From an uncultured Phycisphaerales bacterium (lineage in GTDB: Bacteria; Planctomycetota; Phycisphaerae; Phycisphaerales; UBA1924): DNA of 6,345 bases. The position numbers were made by a program, and so were the translations under genes. The notes below the pieces were generated by a model that saw nothing but the letters and a program-made list of their open reading frames with translations, did not search any database and was not told the DNA's origin. This document shows, piece after piece, positions 1-6,345 of the stretch. Positions within the stretch are counted from its first letter, which is position 1, and every line of letters starts with the position of its first letter. The stretch covers positions 1-6,345 of the forward strand of contig CALAFV010000092.1 of assembly GCA_937891445.1 (NCBI GenBank). Direction: 5' to 3'.

Positions 1-693
1 GCCCATCACGGTCAGCCGCGCGCGGGCCAGAGCAGCCAGCCACGCGCGGGCGTCGTAATCGACGCCGAGCAGGGCGTCCACGCGGCCGTGGCGGTCGAGC
101 ATCGGCACGTAGGCGCTGATGCGCGTGCCGCGGCGGTCGGTGACGGGGGCGGGCTCGAAGCACGCCTCGCCGCGCAGGGCCCGCTCCATCGCGGGCGTGA
201 CAACGGTCAGCCGCTCGCCGATGGGCATGCGCCGCTCGAACGGGCCGGTGTAGAGGCCGTCGCCGTCGCGGTCCGTCTCGGCGTTGACCACAAAGTAGAG
301 TGTCCCGTCGGAGGCGGGCCGAAACGTGTAGATGTCGGCGATGGCGGGGTTGAGTTGCTGCCAGCGGTGCTCGATGCGGATCAGGTTCTGGTACAGGGGA
401 TCGTCGGGCGGCGTGAACTCGGTGATGTGCTCGTGTCCGGCACGGGCGAGTTCGGAGGCGTACGTGGGCGCGAGGCCGGCGATCATGGCCTCCAGGTGCC
501 GTCGCGTGCGCTTGACAGCCCGGTCGGACCACCAGGCTCCGCCGGCCAGGATGAGGGCCAGGCCGGCCCAGAGCCATGGTGAGAGCCCGCGGGCGCCGCG
601 TCGGCGCGTCCACCAGTGGGTCGCGGCGAACGCGATGATCACGACCAGGCAGAACAGGGGATATGGGGGGGCGTCTTGCACCGGCGGCTCCAC
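1..693 (-). CDS. Membrane sensor protein with Cache/PAS-like extracellular domain (N-terminal part, C-terminus off window)
   Basis: The frame is open from 693 to the left edge (231 codons) and reads as a clear protein. Residues 11-28 and 40-55 (numbered from the GTG at 691-693) are hydrophobic and likely membrane-spanning, separated by a short Arg-rich loop (TRRRGAR). Residues about 58-215 look like a periplasmic ligand-sensing domain of the Cache/PAS kind: they contain IADIYTFRP, YFVVNAETD, MPIGE, TDRRGTRISAYVPM and ALLGVDYDA. From memory, such domains precede a further membrane segment and a histidine kinase, diguanylate cyclase or phosphatase output module in planctomycete proteins; that output part is not in this window, so the signalling type is unknown. 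The frame has no ATG before the first membrane segment. GTG at 691-693 is my best guess; GTG at 679-681 is the alternative. Neither has a clear ribosome binding site. It lies 82 bases downstream of trmB on the same strand. Confidence 0.82.
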   Translation of the reverse strand, partial: MEPPVQDAPPYPLFCLVVIIAFAATHWWTRRRGARGLSPWLWAGLALILAGGAWWSDRAVKRTRRHLEAMIAGLAPTYASELARAGHEHITEFTPPDDPLYQNLIRIEHRWQQLNPAIADIYTFRPASDGTLYFVVNAETDRDGDGLYTGPFERRMPIGERLTVVTPAMERALRGEACFEPAPVTDRRGTRISAYVPMLDRHGRVDALLGVDYDARAWLAALARARLTVMG

Positions 694-775
694 CGGGTTT
701 ATCGGCCGGGGCCGGGCCGGGCTTGGGCCGCGGCTGGAGCGGGGGCGGTGGGGGGGACGGGGGATGAGGGGCGGG

Positions 776-1471
776 TCAGCCGCCGAGTCGGCGCAGCACC
801 GCGGCGTTGAATGGCCGCCCCTCGCGGCGGTACTTCCGCTCGAAGTTGGTGCCGACCAGTTCCCCCTCGCGGGCCGAGCCGGGCCGCTCGAAGGGAAGGA
901 CCTCGAACAGCGGCTGAGGGCCGATCGTCACGCGCTCGAACTCGCGCTGCATCCACTGCCAGTAGTCATCGTGGTCGGTGACGACGCGGAGTTCGCCGCC
1001 GGGCGTGAGCACGCGGTGCACGTCGCGGAGGAACCGCTCCTGCACGATCCGCCGGCGGTGGTGCCGCGTCTTGGGCCACGGGTCGGGGAAGTACAGGTGC
1101 ACGACGGCCGCGATGCCGTCGGGGACGCGCCAGTGGAGGAACTCCGCGGCGTCCGTGTTGAGGATGCGGACGTTGGGAAGGTTGTTCCGCCGGATGCGGT
1201 CCGCGGCGTAGAGGGCGAACTCACGGGCCCACTCGATGCCGAGGTAGTTGGTCTCGGGCGTGAGCGAGGCCTGCTGGACCAGGAAGGTCCCCTTGCCCGA
1301 GCCGATCTCGATCTCCAGCCGGCGCTCCGGGTGCGGGAACCAGGCGCGGGGGTCGAGCCGGCCCGCGTCGGGGTTCTGGATGATGTCATCGGGGAGCGGG
1401 GGCAGTTCCTCCGACATGAGCATCACGCCGGTCGGGTCGAGTTGGCGGCCACGGGCAAGTCCGAAAGACAT
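776..1471 (-). CDS. trmB: tRNA (guanine-N7-)-methyltransferase TrmB
   Basis: This 231-residue protein is a cytoplasmic SAM-dependent methyltransferase that makes N7-methylguanosine, normally at position 46 in the variable loop of tRNA. Visible signatures are the SAM-binding glycine motif EIGSGKG (residues 55-61), LGIEW (77-81, with the acidic residue expected after strand 2), the family hallmark FPDPWPK (128-134, carrying the conserved Asp130) followed by the basic RHHRRR (136-141), LTPGGEL (155-161), and the C-terminal substrate motif GTNFERKYR (207-215). Length fits bacterial TrmB. The ATG at 1471 gives an N-terminus MSFGLARGRQLD, which resembles what I recall for Phycisphaerae homologues. 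ATGs at codons 17 and 19 are alternatives, and no start has a strong Shine-Dalgarno. It follows the methyltransferase gene by 87 bases and precedes the sensor gene by 82, all on one strand. Confidence 0.96.
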   Translation of the reverse strand: MSFGLARGRQLDPTGVMLMSEELPPLPDDIIQNPDAGRLDPRAWFPHPERRLEIEIGSGKGTFLVQQASLTPETNYLGIEWAREFALYAADRIRRNNLPNVRILNTDAAEFLHWRVPDGIAAVVHLYFPDPWPKTRHHRRRIVQERFLRDVHRVLTPGGELRVVTDHDDYWQWMQREFERVTIGPQPLFEVLPFERPGSAREGELVGTNFERKYRREGRPFNAAVLRRLGG

Positions 1472-1558
1472 ACACCGATTCGTAGGCGCTCTTTGCGCCC
1501 AACCGAGCCCCCCGCGCCAGAGCCGGCGCCGAATGCCTGCTCGCCCCGCCCCGGTAAA

Positions 1559-2491
1559 TCAGACCGCCGCGAGCGCCGGCGCCGCGGCCGCGGTCACGTG
1601 GACCGTCGGCCCCGAGGCCCCGTTCGCGACCAGCAGCCCGCGGTACTCCCCGTACGCGTGCGGGTGGCTCCTGCGCTCCGTGCTCGTCCGCTCGTGGATG
1701 GCGCTGAACCCCTCACGGGCCAGCAGCGCCCGCAGCGACTCCTCCGTGAACGGGTTGGGGTGCATCTCGTCGCGGTAGGTCATCAGGTCCACGAGGAGCC
1801 ACAGATGGCCGCCGGGCTTGAGGATCCGCCTCGCCTCGCGCAGCACCGCGCCGGGGTCGGAGCAGTGGTCGAGGCAGTTCTCCATGACGACCATGTCCGC
1901 CGCGCCGGCCGGCAGCGGGATGTGCTCGCCCGTGGCGGTGATGAACAGCACGTGGCGGCACTCGTCGGGCACAAGGCCCTGGGCGATGTACCCCTCGCTG
2001 ATGGGGTCCACGGCGATGGCGGTGCGCCACGGGGCGACGGCGACGGCCGGGTACGGCCCCGGGCCGATCTCCACGGCGGTGCGCTGGGCGCACCAGGCGT
2101 TGAACTCCTCGGGCGACATGCCGAGCACGCCGCGGAGTTCCTCCGCGCGCCCGCGCTGCCAGGAGCCAAAGAGCGGTGCGAACGGGTGGCCGAACTTCTC
2201 CTCGGCGCCGCCGCCGCGCACGAGCCAGTCCCAGAAAGTCAGTTCGTCGCGGTACTTGCGGGTGAGCGAGTCGTGCGGCTTGCCCGAGGGGCTGACGGCG
2301 CACCCGGTCAGCGGGCCGCGCCAGACCACCGCCGCCTCCTCCGTCGCGACGAGGGAGTCGATCTTCCGCTCAAGCCGCTCGAGGGACGCGGCGGCGTCCT
2401 TGAAGGCCGGCCGCAGCAGCCGGTAAACCGCGTTCTTGCAAACGGCCTTGAGGGACCGCGAGGCGGCACCGTTCTGGGGGGACTGATGCAT
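1559..2491 (-). CDS. Class I SAM-dependent methyltransferase, unknown target
   Basis: From the ATG at 2489-2491 the product has 310 residues. Numbered from the upstream GTG at 2551 (330 residues), it has: a basic N-terminus; a helical, probably coiled-coil stretch at about 50-68 (FKDAAASLERLERKIDSL); a middle region without known motifs (about 95-155); then a Rossmann methyltransferase domain of the Methyltransf_11 type. That domain shows motif I VEIGPGP (160-166), strand 2 ending in the acidic residue of AVDP (Asp182), ENCLDHCSDP (224-233), and LKPGGHLWLLVD (244-255). The C-terminus is Ala-rich. The fold and SAM use are well supported; the methyl acceptor cannot be told. Candidates are a sugar or polysaccharide intermediate or a small molecule, since the sequence lacks RNA- or DNA-methylase motifs. 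Start choice is uncertain: GTG 2551, ATG 2530 and ATG 2491 are all in frame, and I prefer the last because the residues before it look like noncoding Arg-rich translation. Confidence 0.85.
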   Translation of the reverse strand: MHQSPQNGAASRSLKAVCKNAVYRLLRPAFKDAAASLERLERKIDSLVATEEAAVVWRGPLTGCAVSPSGKPHDSLTRKYRDELTFWDWLVRGGGAEEKFGHPFAPLFGSWQRGRAEELRGVLGMSPEEFNAWCAQRTAVEIGPGPYPAVAVAPWRTAIAVDPISEGYIAQGLVPDECRHVLFITATGEHIPLPAGAADMVVMENCLDHCSDPGAVLREARRILKPGGHLWLLVDLMTYRDEMHPNPFTEESLRALLAREGFSAIHERTSTERRSHPHAYGEYRGLLVANGASGPTVHVTAAAAPALAAV

Positions 2492-2645
2492 GGCGTTCAG
2501 GGGGCTCCGGCGGGCTGTGAGGAGCCTCATGGTAGCGGAGCGGGGTCTCACGGAGCGCCAGGGGCTTCACCCGGGTGCCATCCTTCCGGGGCAAGGCCGC
2601 TCTCACGCGGCCCGGGGGCCGGGCGTGGGCGGACGAATAGAGTGA

Positions 2646-2663
2646 TCCGGGAGGTCCCCCGGA
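2646..2663. repeat. Inverted repeat TCCGGG-N6-CCCGGA, copy 1
   Basis: This is a perfect 6-bp dyad with a 6-base centre (AGGTCC). Together with the three bases before it, TGATCCGGG (2643-2651) is repeated exactly at 2774-2782, and the right arm CCCGGA is also repeated there. No T-run follows, so it is not an intrinsic terminator. It could be a protein-binding site or an RNA hairpin; function is unknown. Confidence 0.5.
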
Positions 2664-2680
2664 GCGTATACAGAGGGAGA

Positions 2681-2697
2681 CCGGATGAGATCTCCGG
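2681..2697. repeat. Inverted repeat CCGGA-N7-TCCGG with inner palindrome GAGATCTC
   Basis: This is a perfect 5-bp dyad whose centre overlaps the 8-base palindrome GAGATCTC (2687-2694). It lies between the two TCCGGG/CCCGGA dyads and uses a related arm sequence. Such a short repeat may be chance in GC-rich DNA. Confidence 0.35.
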
Positions 2698-2776
2698 CTT
2701 GTGAGGGTCCCCCCGGCGCGCCGATAAGGCGGATAGCCACCGCCGCGGCCGCGAGGTGGGTCCGGCGGCCCGATGA

Positions 2777-2796
2777 TCCGGGTATAGAGGCCCGGA
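2777..2796. repeat. Inverted repeat TCCGGG-N8-CCCGGA, copy 2, enclosing TATAGA
   Basis: The arms are the same as in copy 1, with an 8-base centre (TATAGAGG). The centre contains TATAGA (2783-2788), the best -10-like hexamer on the prkA strand in this region, but no recognisable -35 lies 16-18 bases upstream. If it is a promoter, the dyad would overlap it as an operator would; if transcribed, it would form a 6-bp hairpin in the leader. Both are inferences. Confidence 0.45.
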
Positions 2797-2932
2797 CGGG
2801 GGAGTTCGGGAGACGGGCACGTCCGGCGTCGCCGGCCAGCGGCGTCCGCGCATTGAGCTGAACCACATCGCTCCGGTTGCTCTCCGGCGTCTGTTCCCAC
2901 GGACGGCTCGGGCGCGGAAGAGTGATCGGGGC

Positions 2933-2939
2933 AAGGGAG
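2933..2939 (+). promoter_or_regulatory. Ribosome binding site of prkA
   Basis: AAGGGAG lies 8 bases before the ATG at 2948. It is a good Shine-Dalgarno match and supports this ATG as the prkA start. Most other genes in the window lack such a site. Confidence 0.7.
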
Positions 2940-2947
2940 ACGGCGTC

Positions 2948-5116
<2,169 letters not shown>

Positions 5117-5192
5117 CCCCGCCGCAGGTCAGATCCCAGCCCCTCCGCTCCCAGGCGTCCTGTGCGAGCAAGAGCGGGGGGAACAGGCCCAA

Positions 5193-5234
5193 CGGACGCC
5201 CCCGCCCCGCAAGGCGGGGGCGTCCGGCTTTTTT
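5193..5234 (+). terminator. Intrinsic terminator of prkA
   Basis: A perfect 14-bp GC-rich stem (5193-5206 with 5213-5226) encloses the 6-base loop CCGCAA and is followed, after GC, by six T's (5229-5234). It starts 76 bases after the prkA stop codon. On the minus strand only TTGGG follows the stem, so termination of the convergent hydrolase gene by the same hairpin is possible but would be weak. Confidence 0.92.
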
Positions 5235-5280
5235 CGCTCCGTCCCCTGAACCGCCCACACCCGGCCGCTCCGCCGCGGGA

Positions 5281-6345
5281 TCAGACCTCCGGCCGCCCCT
5301 CGAAGACGAACGCCGCCGGTTCGAGCCGCGCCTCCCCGTCCTGCTCGCACACGGCGTACTGGGCGCCGCTGAACAGGCTCGCCGCGCCCTGCGCGCCGTC
5401 CTTGCGAAGGGCGTAGATCTTCATGTCGAACCGCGGCCGGCCCTGGCCGTCGCGGTTGCGCTTCTCCCGCGTGGTCAGTTCGGCGACGCGCCTGGCGACC
5501 GCCAGCGCGGCCTCCGTCGGCGTCATCCCCCGGGCCATGTGCTGCACGGTGCTGAACGCCGCGCACGTGACGATCGCCGCCTCGCCGCGCCCCGTGCACC
5601 CCGCCGCGCCGACGTCGTTCTCGCAATAGTTGCCGGCGCCGATGATCGGCGAGTCGCCGACGCGCCCGGGGATCTTCCACGACAGCCCGCTTGTCGTTGT
5701 GCACGACGCCACGTCCTGCTTCGGCGTGACGATGGAGCAGTGGATCGTGCCGTAGTGGGCCCGCCACTCGCGCCGGCGGTCGATCGCTGCCTGAACCTCG
5801 GGCGTGAATGTCTTCCCGACGGGCTCGTCGCGCTGGTCGGCGTCCAGCCAGTCGTCGTGCGGGCTGAGTTCGCTGCGCCACTTGAGCCACTCCAGCCGCG
5901 CCCTCTCCGTCAGCAGGTTCTCCTCGACAAACCCCATGCGCCGGGCGAACTTCAGCGCCCCTTCGCCCACGATCAGGCAGTGGTCCGTCCGGCGCAACAC
6001 TTCCAGCGCCACCATCGCCGGGTTCCTGATGTTCCGCAGCGCGGCGACGGCCCCGGATTTGTGCGTGGGCCCGTGCATCACGCAGGCGTCCAGTTCGACC
6101 ACCCCCTCCTCGTTCGGCAGACCACCATACCCAACGGTGTCGTCCTCCGGGTCATCCTCGACGATGCGGACCCCCTGAACGACACAGTCGGCCGGGTCGT
6201 ACCCCTCGCGCACGAGTTCCATCGCGCGCGCGACCGCCTTCAGACCATTGGCCGACGCGATCGAGCACGGCCCGCGATAGGTGTCACCTCGCCGCGGCTG
6301 CTCGCCGCCCGCGGCCCGCGCGGCGGGCGGAGCGAGCCCGAGAGC
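5281..6345 (-). CDS. Exported glycosylasparaginase-family Ntn hydrolase (5' end off window)
   Basis: The frame stays open to the right edge, giving 354 visible residues; the ATG at 6222 is internal, because the family's N-terminal strand (CSIASANGLKAV, visible residues 27-38) lies before it. The first residues (ALGLAPPAARA) look like the end of a signal peptide with an AxA cleavage site, so the enzyme is probably exported. The family (asparaginase 2, T2) makes a precursor that cuts itself before a threonine, which becomes the nucleophile hydrolysing N4-glycosyl-asparagine or related amides. Visible landmarks are HGPTHKSGAVAAL (91-103), the cleavage and nucleophile site YGTIHCS (Thr200, codon 5746-5748), TTSGLSWKIPGRVGDSP (217-233, with Arg228 and Asp231 for substrate binding), IIGAGNYC (234-241) and GCTGRGE (249-255). 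About ten Cys are visible, so disulfides are possible. The residue before Thr200 is Gly rather than the Asp of characterised glycosylasparaginases. Substrate is therefore uncertain; a plain asparaginase or isoaspartyl peptidase role is also possible. Confidence 0.93.
   Translation of the reverse strand, partial: ALGLAPPAARAAGGEQPRRGDTYRGPCSIASANGLKAVARAMELVREGYDPADCVVQGVRIVEDDPEDDTVGYGGLPNEEGVVELDACVMHGPTHKSGAVAALRNIRNPAMVALEVLRRTDHCLIVGEGALKFARRMGFVEENLLTERARLEWLKWRSELSPHDDWLDADQRDEPVGKTFTPEVQAAIDRRREWRAHYGTIHCSIVTPKQDVASCTTTSGLSWKIPGRVGDSPIIGAGNYCENDVGAAGCTGRGEAAIVTCAAFSTVQHMARGMTPTEAALAVARRVAELTTREKRNRDGQGRPRFDMKIYALRKDGAQGAASLFSGAQYAVCEQDGEARLEPAAFVFEGRPEV

Larger units (their letters stand above)
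2552..2947. other. Divergent intergenic region (no gene seen), with inverted repeats
   Basis: This stretch of about 400 bases separates the minus-strand methyltransferase gene from the plus-strand prkA. Open frames here are GC-rich chance frames without recognisable protein character. It should hold the promoters of both genes and the prkA leader. I see no convincing -35/-10 pair and no sigma-54 site (the TTGC at 2877-2880 lacks the upstream GGCAC element). Short perfect dyads occur at 2595-2612, 2646-2663, 2681-2697 and 2777-2796. The first, GGCCGC-6-GCGGCC, may be a chance product of base composition; the others are listed separately. Confidence 0.7.

Noticed and set aside
1485..1529. Two small hairpins (1485-1499 and 1514-1529) between the methyltransferase and trmB genes, considered as a terminator or attenuator.
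   Set aside because: Each stem has only 5 bp and neither is followed by a T-run on the minus strand; such dyads are common by chance at this base composition.
332..2704. A 790-codon open frame on the plus strand running antisense through the sensor, trmB and methyltransferase genes.
   Set aside because: Its translation is rich in Arg, Gly, Pro, Val and Ala and matches no family. It is a stop-free shadow expected in GC-rich DNA opposite real genes whose motifs are clear on the minus strand.
2866..2880. Possible sigma-54 promoter ending in TTGC upstream of prkA.
   Set aside because: The upstream element expected 4 bases before TTGC (TGGCACG) is absent; the sequence there is CATCGCT.
5129..5890. 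A 253-codon minus-strand open frame overlapping the terminator and the hydrolase gene.
   Set aside because: It is an out-of-frame shadow of the glycosylasparaginase-family gene, Arg-rich and without motifs, and it runs through the prkA terminator hairpin.

Overview
The window is GC-rich (roughly two thirds G+C by eye) bacterial chromosome carrying five protein-coding genes, two of them cut by the window edges. Three things point to a planctomycete, most likely class Phycisphaerae: the subtype of PrkA, the N-terminus of TrmB, and a sensor protein whose extracellular domain resembles a type I recall from planctomycete signalling proteins. This is inferred from remembered protein families, not from a search.

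Layout. Bases 1-2491 hold three genes on the minus strand, read right to left: a class I SAM-dependent methyltransferase of unknown target (stop at 1559), trmB for tRNA (guanine-N7)-methyltransferase (776-1471), and the N-terminal part of a membrane-bound sensor protein (1-693, running off the left edge). The gaps are 87 and 82 bases, so co-transcription is possible but not shown. Bases 2552-2947 are a noncoding divergent region with repeated inverted repeats. Bases 2948-5116 (+) encode a 722-residue PrkA-type AAA+ protein, followed by a strong intrinsic terminator (5193-5234). Bases 5281-6345 (-) encode an exported N-terminal-nucleophile hydrolase of the glycosylasparaginase family, convergent with prkA and cut at its 5' end by the right edge.

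How the genes work together. Nothing suggests a dedicated multi-gene system. These look like ordinary chromosomal genes for RNA modification, stress or starvation signalling, environmental sensing and periplasmic amide hydrolysis. PrkA usually sits beside a YeaH/DUF444 gene and spoVR; here it stands alone between a divergent and a convergent gene. I found no tRNA, rRNA, CRISPR array, insertion sequence or phage gene, and no undescribed system I could defend. The observations most worth a second look are the repeated dyads upstream of prkA, the Cys/His cluster and long N-terminus of PrkA, the Gly-Thr cleavage site in the glycosylasparaginase-like enzyme, and the sensor gene that lacks an ATG start.
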